Below are positions 52,763 to 61,784 of a stretch of 64,000 nt of DNA, piece after piece (position 1 is the stretch's first letter; each line of letters opens with the position of its first letter). The notes under the pieces were generated by a model, which did not search any database, had not been told where the DNA came from, and saw only the letters and a list, made by a program, of their open reading frames with translations. The stretch lies in assembly GCA_036395835.1 (NCBI GenBank), contig DASWCW010000273.1:1-64000 (forward strand), in the 5' to 3' direction. The translations under genes and the position numbers were made by a program. This DNA comes from AP-16 sp036395835. GTDB taxonomy: Bacteria > Pseudomonadota > Alphaproteobacteria > Rhizobiales > Xanthobacteraceae.

Positions 52763-52791
52763 GGCTTCCGCTCCTCGTCAAATCCGTTGCG

Positions 52792-53781
52792 TCACAGCGC
52801 CGCCCGGCGGGCCGGAAGAATTTGCGCCCGCAATCGGGCAGCGATCACCCCGACGATTCCCCTCGGCATATAGATGATGAAGATGACCAGCAGGATGCCG
52901 TAGATGGTATTGGCGGCCCCGATCCAGGTCGTGCCGAACCAGACGCGCAGAGCCTCGCCGAGCACGATCGTGAGCACGGCTCCGACCGTCGGGCCGAGCA
53001 TGGAGTACATGCCTCCCGCGATCGCGGCGAACACGATCTGCAACGACACGCCGACGCCCGCGAGCGTATCGGGATTGAGATACATCACGAACTGTCCGTA
53101 CAGCGCGCCGCCGAGCGCGGTCATCGCCGCGCTGATGATGGTGACCGTGAGCTTCTGGCGGGTGACGTGGATGCCGATCGCGGCCGCGGCGCCCTCGTCC
53201 TCCGAGATCGCCTCGAGGGCCGCGCTCGCCATGCTGGCGTCGACGCGCCGCCACACCCAAAGGCCGAACAGCCAGAGCACCAGCGCAAGAAAGTAGAAAT
53301 AGCGCTTGTCCGCGAATTGGATTGCGAACCACGACGGCGTCGGAACGCCGCTCGGCGTCATTCCCAGCGATCCTCCGGTGATGTCCCGCATGGCGACGAT
53401 CGAGAGCCGCGTCACTTCGGCGAGAGCCAGCGTCACCAGCGCGAAATAATGTCCGACCACCTTGAGCCGGAAGCACGGATAGCCGATCACGATCGCGAGC
53501 AGCACCGCCAGCGCGACGCCGACGGGGATGCCGAGCCAGGGCGTGAGCCCGGCGAAGTTCCACAGCAGGCCGGCCGTATAGGCGCCGGTGCCCAGAAACG
53601 CCCCGTGGCCGAGCGACACCAGGCCGAATTTTCCCATCAGCGACCAGGCGGTGTAGATGAAGCCCCAGATCAAGATGAGGATCACGATGTGCAGGAAATA
53701 CGAGGAGGGGGAAAGCCACGGCAGCGCCGCCAGGACGGCGAGTCCGGCGAGTCCGGCGAGCCATGGCGCGCGCGTGCTCAT
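52792..53781 (-). CDS. livM: Branched-chain amino acid-type ABC transporter permease LivM
   Basis: 329 residues, 8-10 hydrophobic segments. Family motifs GKFGLVSLGHGAFLGTGAY, YFALVTLALAEVTRL and the coupling region AISEDEGAAAAIGIHVTRQK are present, then GVSLQIVFAAIAGGMYSMLG. With LivH it forms the membrane channel of a HAAT-family importer. Its ATG overlaps the livH stop (ATGA). The cargo of such importers in rhizobia ranges from leucine to aromatic acids and amides, so the name does not fix the substrate. The adjacent ABM and thioesterase genes hint at a catabolic cargo. Confidence 0.92.
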   Translation of the reverse strand: MSTRAPWLAGLAGLAVLAALPWLSPSSYFLHIVILILIWGFIYTAWSLMGKFGLVSLGHGAFLGTGAYTAGLLWNFAGLTPWLGIPVGVALAVLLAIVIGYPCFRLKVVGHYFALVTLALAEVTRLSIVAMRDITGGSLGMTPSGVPTPSWFAIQFADKRYFYFLALVLWLFGLWVWRRVDASMASAALEAISEDEGAAAAIGIHVTRQKLTVTIISAAMTALGGALYGQFVMYLNPDTLAGVGVSLQIVFAAIAGGMYSMLGPTVGAVLTIVLGEALRVWFGTTWIGAANTIYGILLVIFIIYMPRGIVGVIAARLRAQILPARRAAL

Positions 53782-54635
53782 GATCGCCCGAAGATCCCCT
53801 GCGGCCGCAGGAAGATCAACGCGATGAACACCACGAAGGCCAGCACTTCGCCGATCTCCTGGGAAAAATAGAAGCCGCCGATCGAGATGATCTCGCTCAT
53901 GATGAAGGCGGCCGCAAACCCGCCGATCATGTTGCCGAGCCCACCCAGCACGCAGATCATGAAGGTGATGGGACCGAACGACAGCCCGATGAAGGGATGC
54001 ACGTCGTATTGCAGCACCAGCAGGCAGGCGGCAAGCCCGGCCAGCGCCCCGCCGATCGCCGAAGTGACGAGGTAGATGCGCCGCTGGTCCACTCCCATCA
54101 GCCCGACGATTTCCCGATCCTGGCCGATGGCGCGGATCGCAGTGCCGAGAAAGCTCTTCGACAGGAACAGATAGAGCGCGCCGGCGCCCAGCACGGCAAC
54201 GCCGAAAGCGATGAGGCGGGCGAAGCTGATGCTCATCTCCGCGAATTCGAGAATCGGCAGGCGTAGGCCGATGTTGCGGAAGTCGGTGCCGAACAGCAGG
54301 GTGGCGAAACTCTGCAGGAAGAACAGCAGGCCGCCGGTGGCGAGCAGCTGATTGATCGCCGGCGAGCCGAGGATCGGCGCGATGATGAGCTGGTGCACCA
54401 GCATTCCGAACAAGGCGACGCTCAGGATCGCGGCCACAGCCGCGAGCGCCAGCGGCCAGTGATAATACCCGTAGAGCCAATAGACCACGTACATGCCGCA
54501 CATCACCAACTCGGCATAGGCGATCCACACCACGTCGATGACGCCGAAAATCAGGTTGAGGCCGAGCGCGAGCAGCGCCAGCACGCCGCCCAGCAGCAAT
54601 CCGTTGAGGAGAGCTTCGACAAGATAAATGTCCAT
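53778..54635 (-). CDS. livH: Branched-chain amino acid-type ABC transporter permease LivH
   Basis: 285 residues from ATG 54635. Hydrophobic throughout, starting YLVEALLNGLLLGGVLALLA, then LNLIFGVIDVVWIAYAELVM, the ATPase-coupling loop AIRAIGQDREIVGLMGVDQR and FIGLSFGPITFMICVLGGLG. This is the LivH half of the channel, made with LivM. The gene begins 14 bases after livF and ends overlapping livM. The organisation substrate-binding protein-livG-livF-livH-livM is the usual order in rhizobia with the binding protein first. Confidence 0.92.
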   Translation of the reverse strand: MDIYLVEALLNGLLLGGVLALLALGLNLIFGVIDVVWIAYAELVMCGMYVVYWLYGYYHWPLALAAVAAILSVALFGMLVHQLIIAPILGSPAINQLLATGGLLFFLQSFATLLFGTDFRNIGLRLPILEFAEMSISFARLIAFGVAVLGAGALYLFLSKSFLGTAIRAIGQDREIVGLMGVDQRRIYLVTSAIGGALAGLAACLLVLQYDVHPFIGLSFGPITFMICVLGGLGNMIGGFAAAFIMSEIISIGGFYFSQEIGEVLAFVVFIALIFLRPQGIFGRS

Positions 54636-54648
54636 CGCCTCGAGTTCC

Positions 54649-55353
<705 letters not shown>

Positions 55354-55394
55354 GACCGGCGCTCACGCTAACGCGGCCGCGGACGCTTCCCTCG

Positions 55395-55431
55395 CCCGCT
55401 TGCGGGGGAGGGGGCGGCCCCCGCAAGCGGG
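55395..55431. repeat. REP-like palindrome between livG and livF
   Basis: CCCGCTTGCGGGGG (55395-55408), 9-base loop, and its exact complement (55418-55431), with further partial pairing outside. Palindromes built on CCCGCTTGCGGG occur widely between genes of Bradyrhizobium-like genomes. It lies inside the operon, where such hairpins can alter mRNA stability. Confidence 0.72.
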
Positions 55432-55484
55432 AGAGGTGACCGGAGTGCGCGGCTCGCGCGCAGTATCGTCGAGAATCCTACAAA

Positions 55485-56210
55485 TCACTTGTGGCCCTTG
55501 CCCAGATAGACTTCGATCACGCGGGGATCCCGCGCGACCTGCTCGGGGGCACCTTCGAAGATCTTCTCGCCGTGGTCCAGCACGATCACCCGATCGACCA
55601 CGCGCATCAGCACCCCCATGATGTGCTCGACCCAGATGATGGTGATGCCGAGCTCGGCGCGAATCCGCTCGAGCACGGCCGCGGCCTGATCCATCTCGGT
55701 ATGATCGAGGCCGCCCAGGCTCTCGTCGGCAAGCAGGATCCGCGGCTGCGTCGCCAACGCGCGCGCGAGCTCGAGCTTTTTGAGCCCGGCAGCGCCCAGG
55801 CTTTCCGTCTTGGCGGCCGGATCGCTGGGGAGGCCCGCGAGCTCGAGCGCGCGCGCCGCCTGGCGCTCGGCTTCGCCGCGCGTGACGGCTCGGCGCTGGC
55901 CGAAGAACGCCGCCAGCGTCACATTGCCCAGCAGGCTGAGCTTGCGGAACGGCCGCGGGATCTGGAACGTGCGGGCAAGTCCGAGATGACAGACTTGGTC
56001 GGCGCTCATGCCGCCGATCTCGGAGCCGTCGAGCCGGATCGAGCCGGCACTCGGCCGCATCGCGCCGGCGATCAGGTTGAAGATCGTGCTCTTGCCGGAG
56101 CCGTTGGGGCCGATCAGTCCGAGGATCTCGCCCTCGGTGAGCTCGAACGAGACCCGGTTGACCGCCAGGAATCCATCGAAGCTCTTGCTCAACGATTCGA
56201 CGACCAGCAC
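55485..56210 (-). CDS. livG: Branched-chain amino acid-type ABC transporter ATPase LivG, variant signature
   Basis: 241 residues. Walker A GPNGSGKST near residue 34, Q-loop ARTFQIPRPFRKLSLLGNV, Walker B ILLADESLGGLD and switch VEHIMGVLMRVVD are present. The ABC signature normally reading LSxGxQ is altered: the segment is ESLGAAGLKKLELARAL, without the SGG/SxGQ core. Such variants are found in rhizobial LivG proteins, so the transporter may still work with LivF supplying the canonical site. It follows the binding-protein gene by 78 bases. Confidence 0.9.
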   Translation of the reverse strand: MLVVESLSKSFDGFLAVNRVSFELTEGEILGLIGPNGSGKSTIFNLIAGAMRPSAGSIRLDGSEIGGMSADQVCHLGLARTFQIPRPFRKLSLLGNVTLAAFFGQRRAVTRGEAERQAARALELAGLPSDPAAKTESLGAAGLKKLELARALATQPRILLADESLGGLDHTEMDQAAAVLERIRAELGITIIWVEHIMGVLMRVVDRVIVLDHGEKIFEGAPEQVARDPRVIEVYLGKGHK

Positions 56211-56288
56211 CGGCCGACCTCGATGGTTCGACTCAATCGCGCGCGCTCGCCTTGCGCCCGAAAGCGAGGGCGGGCGCGCAGGTCGGCA

Positions 56289-57608
56289 TCACATCATGGC
56301 GTAAGGAGACGAGGCCGGCAGCGGCAGCACGGGGTCGGCCGTGCGGATGGGAGTAGGCCACACCACCTTGGTGCCGTCCTTCACGTACTGCATCACGACC
56401 GGGGTCGAGCGCTCGTTCTGGCCCGACATCGGCGTGCCCGGCGGGAAGAATTTGACGCCGTAGCCCTGGATGGTGCCGCCGGGTGCAATGTCGATATCGA
56501 GCGCGGCCTTGCGCACCGCCTCCGGATTGGTGCCGCCGTATTTGCCGATCGCAATCGGCAGCACCTTCTCCAGCAGCAGCCAGGTCTGATTGAATCCCAT
56601 CGAAGTGTGCGGAGGAACTTCCTTGGCGCTGGTCTGCGCCTTGTAGCGATCGACCATGACCTTGATGAGATCGCCCATTCCGGGCGCCAGCGTCTTCGCG
56701 TCGAGCAGCTGTGCCGGCACCGGGTCCACGTTGCAGAAATGCTCGACGTCGGCGCCGAACGTTTCGCGCAGCTTATCGATCTGGCTGTAGCCCGCGCCAT
56801 TGCCGATCAGCATCTTGAAACGCAGGCCGGCTTCGCGCGACTGGCGCAGGAACAATGTAATGTCGGGATTATATCCGGTGTGGAGGATGACGTCGGCACG
56901 CGCGCGCTTGAGCTTGGTCACCAGCGAGGAAAGATCCGGCGTGCTCGCCGAATAACCTTCCTTGAGCACGACCTGGGTGATGCCGCGCTCCTTGCATTGC
57001 GCGACGTCGGCCTCTGCGACACCGGTGCCGTAGGGGCCGTCCTCGTAGATCACCGCGACCTTGAGATCCTTGGGTTCGATGCCGAGCTTGGCCTTGGCAT
57101 TCTCCGCGAGGAAGGATGCTCCGGCTTCGCCGTATTGATCGGAATGGATCTGCGCGCGGAACACGTAGTGCAGATCCTTGCCCTTGAACACCGAGGAGGC
57201 AATGGCGGTGGTGATCCACAGGATCTTCTTCTGCGCCTCGAGCTTGGCGGCGAGCGGCACCGCATGCGCGCTCGAATAGATGCCGAGGATGATGTCGACC
57301 TTCTCCTGGTCGATCAGCCGCTCCGCCTCGTTGATGGCGACGTCGGCCTTGCTCTGGGAATCGGCCTTGATCGGCTCGATCTTGTATTTGCCGAGCACGC
57401 CGCCGTGCTCGTTGGCAAGATCGATCGCGATCTGCGCGCCGACCGCGCACGGCATCGATCCGGCCGCCGCGAATGGGCCGGACAGATCGTAGAGCACACC
57501 GATCCGGATCGGTTTTTCCTGCGCCCGAAGCAGTGACGGCACGCCGAGAAGCGGGCCGGCCGCGATGCCGGACGCCGCGAGCTTGAGCAGGGTACGCCGC
57601 GTCTGCAT
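56289..57608 (-). CDS. ABC transporter substrate-binding protein (LivJ/type I periplasmic binding protein)
   Basis: 439 residues from ATG 57608 (AGGGAGGATC upstream). The N-terminus has TRRTLLKLAASGIAAGPLLG, a twin-arginine-like signal, and processing near LLRAQ. The mature protein begins KPIRIGVLYDLSGPFAAAGS, typical of LivJ-type proteins, with AAGSMPCAVGAQIAIDLAN, IYEDGPYGTGVAEADVAQC and HTSMGFNQTWLLLEKVL. First gene of the operon binding protein-livG-livF-livH-livM-ABM-thioesterase. The ligand is unknown; rhizobial members bind amino acids, amides or aromatic acids. Confidence 0.9.
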   Translation of the reverse strand: MQTRRTLLKLAASGIAAGPLLGVPSLLRAQEKPIRIGVLYDLSGPFAAAGSMPCAVGAQIAIDLANEHGGVLGKYKIEPIKADSQSKADVAINEAERLIDQEKVDIILGIYSSAHAVPLAAKLEAQKKILWITTAIASSVFKGKDLHYVFRAQIHSDQYGEAGASFLAENAKAKLGIEPKDLKVAVIYEDGPYGTGVAEADVAQCKERGITQVVLKEGYSASTPDLSSLVTKLKRARADVILHTGYNPDITLFLRQSREAGLRFKMLIGNGAGYSQIDKLRETFGADVEHFCNVDPVPAQLLDAKTLAPGMGDLIKVMVDRYKAQTSAKEVPPHTSMGFNQTWLLLEKVLPIAIGKYGGTNPEAVRKAALDIDIAPGGTIQGYGVKFFPPGTPMSGQNERSTPVVMQYVKDGTKVVWPTPIRTADPVLPLPASSPYAMM

Positions 57609-57653
57609 GGGATCCTCCCTATGTGATTGAAATACAATAACTTTCTTGTCAAA

Positions 57654-57682
57654 AGCGTAGTGGTCGCCAAGTTTGCTGTCAA
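57654..57682 (-). promoter_or_regulatory. Putative housekeeping promoter of the binding-protein/liv operon
   Basis: Minus strand TTGACA (57682-57677), 17 bases, TACGCT (57659-57654), about 45 bases before the ATG. The -35 box is perfect; the -10 box is only partly like TATAAT. Confidence 0.4.
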
Positions 57683-57757
57683 TAGCCGGGTCGTCTTGGA
57701 ATGGACATTGTAAATGAGCATTTCCCGACGATGATGTCTTGCGAATAAAGGTTTGTC

Positions 57758-58573
57758 GTGAACCTCCGGGCGAATCTGCGCGTCGGACTTGCGGGACTGG
57801 GCGCGATCGGAATGGCGATTGCGCGCCGGGTTGAGGCCGGAATTCCCGGGCTGACGCTCGGCGCCGCTGCGGCGCGCGACAACAGCGCCGCGGCAGCGAG
57901 GCTTGCGGCAAACGGCATCGCGACGCGGATGGTGGCGGTCGCGGCGCTTCCCGAGCATTGCGAGGTGATCGTCGAATGCGCGCCCGCGGCGGCATTTCGC
58001 TCGATCGCCGCGCCCGCGATCGAGGCGGGGCGGATCTTCATCGCGTTGAGCGCCGGTGCGCTGCTCGACCATATGGAACTGATTGAGCGGGCCGCACAGA
58101 CGGGTGCCCGCATCCTGGTGCCGACCGGAGCGCTGATCGGGCTCGACGCGGTGCGCGCCGCTGCCGAGGGGACCATCGGTTCGGTCAAGCTGGTCTCGCG
58201 TAAGCCGCCGTCGGGGCTCGTCGGCGCGCCGTATCTGCAGGCGCGCGGCATCACGCTCGCCGGCCTTGCCGAGCCGCTCAAATTGTTCGAGGGCAGCGCG
58301 CGCGAAGGGGTGCGGGGCTTTCCCGCCAACGTCAATGTCTCGGCGGCGCTGGCGCTCGCCGGCATCGGCCCCGATCGCACCCGCCTGGAGATCTGGGCCG
58401 ACCCGGGGATTTCTCGCAACATCCATCACATCGAGGTCGATGCGGATTCCGCGCGCTTCTCCATGAGGATCGAGAACGTGCCCTCGGAAAACCCGCGGAC
58501 CGGAAAGATCACGGCGCTGAGCGCGATCGCCTGCCTGCGCGGCCTGGTGAGCACGCTGAAGGTCGGAAGCTGA
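57758..58573 (+). CDS. Aspartate dehydrogenase-like protein (NadX/AspDH family)
   Basis: 271 residues from GTG 57758. N-terminal Rossmann domain RVGLAGLGAIGMAIARRVEA, then a C-terminal domain with SGALIGLDAVRAAAEGTI-type sequence, VSRKPPSGLVGAPYLQ, FPANVNVSAALALAGIGPDR, and SRNIHHIEVDADSARFSMRI, all close to AspDH. The family oxidises aspartate to iminoaspartate/oxaloacetate with NAD(P), either in NAD synthesis or amino acid catabolism. It is divergent from the liv-type operon, which suggests catabolism of the imported compound. The exact substrate is not proven. Confidence 0.8.
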   Translation: MNLRANLRVGLAGLGAIGMAIARRVEAGIPGLTLGAAAARDNSAAAARLAANGIATRMVAVAALPEHCEVIVECAPAAAFRSIAAPAIEAGRIFIALSAGALLDHMELIERAAQTGARILVPTGALIGLDAVRAAAEGTIGSVKLVSRKPPSGLVGAPYLQARGITLAGLAEPLKLFEGSAREGVRGFPANVNVSAALALAGIGPDRTRLEIWADPGISRNIHHIEVDADSARFSMRIENVPSENPRTGKITALSAIACLRGLVSTLKVGS

Positions 58574-58688
58574 TTGTCAGCGATCATGCGAATGGGCACG
58601 ACCGGGCCGCTCGCCGGACGATTTGCTCATGGTCTCCGGCGCGATGTGTACCTTCGGCGAACGCGACAAATCGTTTCCTGCTCATGAG

Positions 58689-58719
58689 CGTCGGCCCCGC
58701 GCAATGCGCGGGGCCGACG
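58689..58719. terminator. Strong palindrome between convergent genes
   Basis: CGTCGGCCCCGCGCA (58689-58703), one base, and its exact complement (58705-58719), so a stem of at least 13 pairs with a small loop. It lies between aspartate dehydrogenase (+) and DoxX (-) ends. There is no T run on either side, so it may act as a bidirectional, non-classical terminator. Confidence 0.6.
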
Positions 58720-58749
58720 GGCACTGCCAAGCCGGAAGCAAGCAGTCGC

Positions 58750-59244
58750 TCAGGCGACGAGGGCGCGCAGCCGGGGATGACGTTCCACGAATTCTAGTTC
58801 CTCGATCAGGGCATCGAGCCCCCACACGTGGCCGGCGCGCTTGACCATCAGGTAAACCAGCATCACCGCATAGACGACGTGGTAGTCCAGCAGGAAGTTG
58901 TTGGGGTTGTCGATATACGGGAAGTTCATGTGCGCGGTCCAATACAGCAGCATCAGCATGATGCCGAACGGCGCGCTCACTCGGACGAGGAGCCCGGATA
59001 TCAATGACAGGCCGATCAGAAGATGGCCGTATTCGACGAAGAATGTAAGCACGGGAGCGATCGCCGGGCTGGTCAATGGCGCGTAGACGTCGTGGAACGT
59101 CTTGGTCTTGCTCAAAAACCCGACGACGAATTTATCGTCTCCAAGATGGTGGATCGCGGCGTAAAGAAACGTCCAACCGATCGCGACCCGCAAGAAGACG
59201 ATGATGGCTTGTTCGAGCCCCGTTTCCGACCGGTGCGTCGACAT
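58750..59244 (-). CDS. DoxX family membrane protein
   Basis: 164 residues from ATG 59244 (GGAGGG upstream; an earlier ATG at 59256 has no better site). Four hydrophobic segments: IIVFLRVAIGWTFLYAAI, PAIAPVLTFFVEYGHLLIGL, VSAPFGIMLMLLYWTAH and DYHVVYAVMLVYLMVK. The HLLIGLSLISGLLVR segment and the early GWTFLYAAIHHL are DoxX signatures. DoxX-like proteins are linked to quinone/thiosulphate redox or to membrane-bound oxidative-stress complexes; the partner is unknown here. Convergent with the aspartate dehydrogenase-like gene. Confidence 0.82.
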   Translation of the reverse strand: MSTHRSETGLEQAIIVFLRVAIGWTFLYAAIHHLGDDKFVVGFLSKTKTFHDVYAPLTSPAIAPVLTFFVEYGHLLIGLSLISGLLVRVSAPFGIMLMLLYWTAHMNFPYIDNPNNFLLDYHVVYAVMLVYLMVKRAGHVWGLDALIEELEFVERHPRLRALVA

Positions 59245-59391
59245 GCATCCCTCCATCAAATGTCGTCCGGCCGCCGAGCGGCCGCCTGATACCACTCCAC
59301 TCGCACGGCGGGTCGGGAACGACATTGATCCAGCGCAAATCGTGACGGGCGGAAATCCGATTCTGAAGTGCCCGGCCAGCGACGTTGCCGG

Positions 59392-59619
59392 CTATTCGTG
59401 ATAGAGCGCCGTTGCCGGCTGCAAGCGAGCCGCGCGCCGAGCAGGGTAGAAGCCGAAAAATATGCCGATGGCGACGCTGCAGCCCGCCGCCAATGCCAGG
59501 ACTTCGAGCCCGATGACGGTCGGCCAGCCGGCAAGCACGGCGACCAGTGCGGCAACCGCGGAGCCCAACGCGATGCCGATGGCGCCGCCGAGCCCGGACA
59601 GCGTCCCCGCTTCGATCAT
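59392..59619 (-). pseudogene. C-terminal relic of a MacB/FtsX-type ABC permease
   Basis: Seventy-five residues with the classic C-terminal pattern of MacB-like permeases: EAGTLSGLGGAIGIALGSAV (helix start), a hydrophobic helix, WPTVIGLEVLALAAG and the final FFGFYPARRAARLQPATALY. Everything upstream of this (the ATPase, the first helices and the periplasmic domain) is missing; the sequence upstream on this strand is the end of the acyltransferase gene. A stop follows the last HE. It is therefore the leftover of a deleted gene, probably not translated into a working protein. Confidence 0.75.
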
Positions 59620-59635
59620 TCGTCGAAAAATTCGT

Positions 59636-61054
59636 TTATGGTTCGCACGCAAAATGCTGAGCGATGGCGTTGGCATAATAACGCAACAGCACCATCTCGC
59701 GCGGATTGGCCCGGTATTTTCCGTCGCTCGCTTCGACGATGCGGCGCAGCCGAAGCATGCGCAGGCCCACCCGCACCGCATAGCCCGGATCCTGGCGCGG
59801 CACATGCACATGGGCGCCTTGCGTGCGAACCTGCTCGATCAGCGCCAGCGCTCCGGATTCGATCTCGGCCTCCGACAACTCGCGGCCATTCGCCCGCATC
59901 AGCACGCTGGCGACGAGCGAGACCGGAAGCACCGGCACGAGCTTGCCGACCTCGCGCATCAGCATTGTGCCCAGCGCCTCCACCTCGGTGAAACGTCGCT
60001 GCTCGGTCAGCTTGCGGAAGTCGAGGCCGCGCTCGCGCGTGTGGGCGCGCAGCGAAACCGGTGTCCCGAAGCTCGCCGCCGCATAGCCATTGCGATACCA
60101 GCGGCCGATCGCAGCGAGTGCGGCGGCGCGGACGACGTAACGCAGCAACGCCATCGCGCCGAGTTTCGCGTACGGCGCGCCTGCGTCCTTGGCCGCGGAA
60201 GCCGTGAGATTGCGGTCCTCGAGCACCCGGTCGTAATTGATGCCGACCGGCACGAACACCACGTCGCGTTCGCCGTCCGGGTCGAACCGCCCGACCATGT
60301 AGGAGAGCAGGCCGAACTTCGGCGGTCGTAACGCGCCGTCGCGCGAGAGCCCGCCTTCCGGGAACATCGCCTGGGTCACGCCCTCGGCGGTGGCGAGGTG
60401 CACGTAGCGGGCCAGCACCTTGCGATAGAGCGGATCGCGGGAATCGCGGCGGATGAAATAGGCGCCCATCGCGCGAATGATCGATTCCACGAGCCAGACG
60501 CGGGCCCATTCGCCGACCGCGTAGGACAAGGCCGAGCTCGCCGCCACCATATAGGTGACGAGCACGTAATCCATGTTGGAGCGGTGATTGAGGACGAACA
60601 CGACGGCGGCGTCGGGATCGACGGCGCGCAACGCTTCGTCATCCATGTAGCCGAGCCGCACGCGATAGAGCAGCGTGGACAGCAGCCGCGCGGCCTGGGT
60701 TCCGAACTTGAAATAGGCGTAGGCGCTGAAGTTCGGCACGATCTCGCGGGCGTAGGTCTCGACTCGCGCCATCACCACGGCGCGCGGCTCGCCCGTGGCC
60801 ACGGCGTGCGCCTCCGCGGCGCGCACCAGCTCCGGGTCGAACATGAGGCGGTCGATCAGGCTTTGCCGGCGCGTGAGCTTGAATGGCTGGATGCGCAGGC
60901 GCAGGCGGCTGTTGAGCTCGGCGATCGCCGCGTTGAGCCGCCGCCGCAGGAGAAAGCGCACGCTCGGGATGAGCAGCCGATCCAGCAGCCCGACCAGCGC
61001 CAGCGCCGCAAGAATGCCGACGAGCCAAACCGGCAGTTCGATCGTAGCCGACAC
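59636..61054 (-). CDS. Glycerol-3-phosphate/lysophospholipid acyltransferase (PlsB/PlsC type)
   Basis: 472 residues, longer than PlsC. An N-terminal hydrophobic helix (PVWLVGILAALALVGLLDRL) anchors it in the membrane. The acyltransferase core shows VVFVLNHRSNMDYVLVTY with the HxxxxD motif, then FIRRDSRDPLYRKVLARYVH, MFPEGGLSRDG and FVPVGINYDRVLE, the four blocks expected. It adds fatty acyl groups in phospholipid synthesis or remodelling; glycerol-3-phosphate use is inferred from the PlsB-like spacing. It ends 16 bases from the MacB relic. Confidence 0.85.
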   Translation of the reverse strand: MSATIELPVWLVGILAALALVGLLDRLLIPSVRFLLRRRLNAAIAELNSRLRLRIQPFKLTRRQSLIDRLMFDPELVRAAEAHAVATGEPRAVVMARVETYAREIVPNFSAYAYFKFGTQAARLLSTLLYRVRLGYMDDEALRAVDPDAAVVFVLNHRSNMDYVLVTYMVAASSALSYAVGEWARVWLVESIIRAMGAYFIRRDSRDPLYRKVLARYVHLATAEGVTQAMFPEGGLSRDGALRPPKFGLLSYMVGRFDPDGERDVVFVPVGINYDRVLEDRNLTASAAKDAGAPYAKLGAMALLRYVVRAAALAAIGRWYRNGYAAASFGTPVSLRAHTRERGLDFRKLTEQRRFTEVEALGTMLMREVGKLVPVLPVSLVASVLMRANGRELSEAEIESGALALIEQVRTQGAHVHVPRQDPGYAVRVGLRMLRLRRIVEASDGKYRANPREMVLLRYYANAIAQHFACEP

Positions 61055-61214
61055 AACGTCCTCCCTCGGGGAAGGCTATCATGGGCCGGCTCCCGTTTGT
61101 GAGCTGGTGCGCGGGGCCCGGATCCGTCGGTTTCGAGCGCACGCACCGGGCCGGTCCGGTTGCGCCCGGGCACTCTCTCCGGCTAGCTTTGCGAGCACAA
61201 TCCTGGAGACGGCC

Positions 61215-61715
61215 ATGGCATTCACGGTCAGGAGCGACAGCTTCAAAGACGGCGATTATCTCGGCATGGACCACGTTCTCTCGGCCGATTTCGGCTTCGG
61301 CTGCGCGGGCCGCAACACGTCGCCCCACCTTGCCTGGTCGGGCGCGCCGGCCGGCACCAAGAGCTTCGCCATCACCTGCTTCGATCCGGATGCGCCCACA
61401 GGCAGCGGATTTTGGCACTGGCTCGTCGTCAACATCCCCGCGAACGTGACGGAGCTCGCGCTCGATGCGGGAAATCCGAAATCGGGGAAATTGCCGAAAG
61501 GCGCGCTGCAGACCCGCACCGATTTCGGCGCGCCGCGTTACGGCGGCCCATGCCCGCCGGCCGGCGACCATCCGCATCGCTATCTGTTCACGGTTTTCGC
61601 GGTCGGCACCGAAGCGCTGGCGGTGAAGCCGGACACCTCGGCTGCAGTCGTCGGCTTTCAGCTCAATTTCAACACCCTGGCCAAGGCCGCGATCATGGGG
61701 CTTTACAAGCGCTGA
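61215..61715 (+). CDS. YbhB/YbcL family (PEBP-like) protein
   Basis: 166 residues from ATG 61215 (CTGGAGAC upstream). Compact beta-sandwich with LGMDHVLSADFGFGCAGRNT, SPHLAWSGAPAGTKSFAITC, DPDAPTGSGFWHWLVVNIP and GPCPPAGDHPHRYLFTVFAVG. The DPDAP and GPxPPxGxxHxY motifs define the phosphatidylethanolamine-binding/Raf kinase inhibitor-like family, here the bacterial YbhB/YbcL group. No kinase is implied in bacteria; ligand unknown. It has no signal peptide. It precedes the MmgE/PrpD gene by 69 bases. Confidence 0.9.
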   Translation: MAFTVRSDSFKDGDYLGMDHVLSADFGFGCAGRNTSPHLAWSGAPAGTKSFAITCFDPDAPTGSGFWHWLVVNIPANVTELALDAGNPKSGKLPKGALQTRTDFGAPRYGGPCPPAGDHPHRYLFTVFAVGTEALAVKPDTSAAVVGFQLNFNTLAKAAIMGLYKR

Positions 61716-61784
61716 CGATCCTCACGGGCGCAACAACAAACGATCGAACACGCTCCGAGCCGACAACATGGAAGGAGAAGCCGG

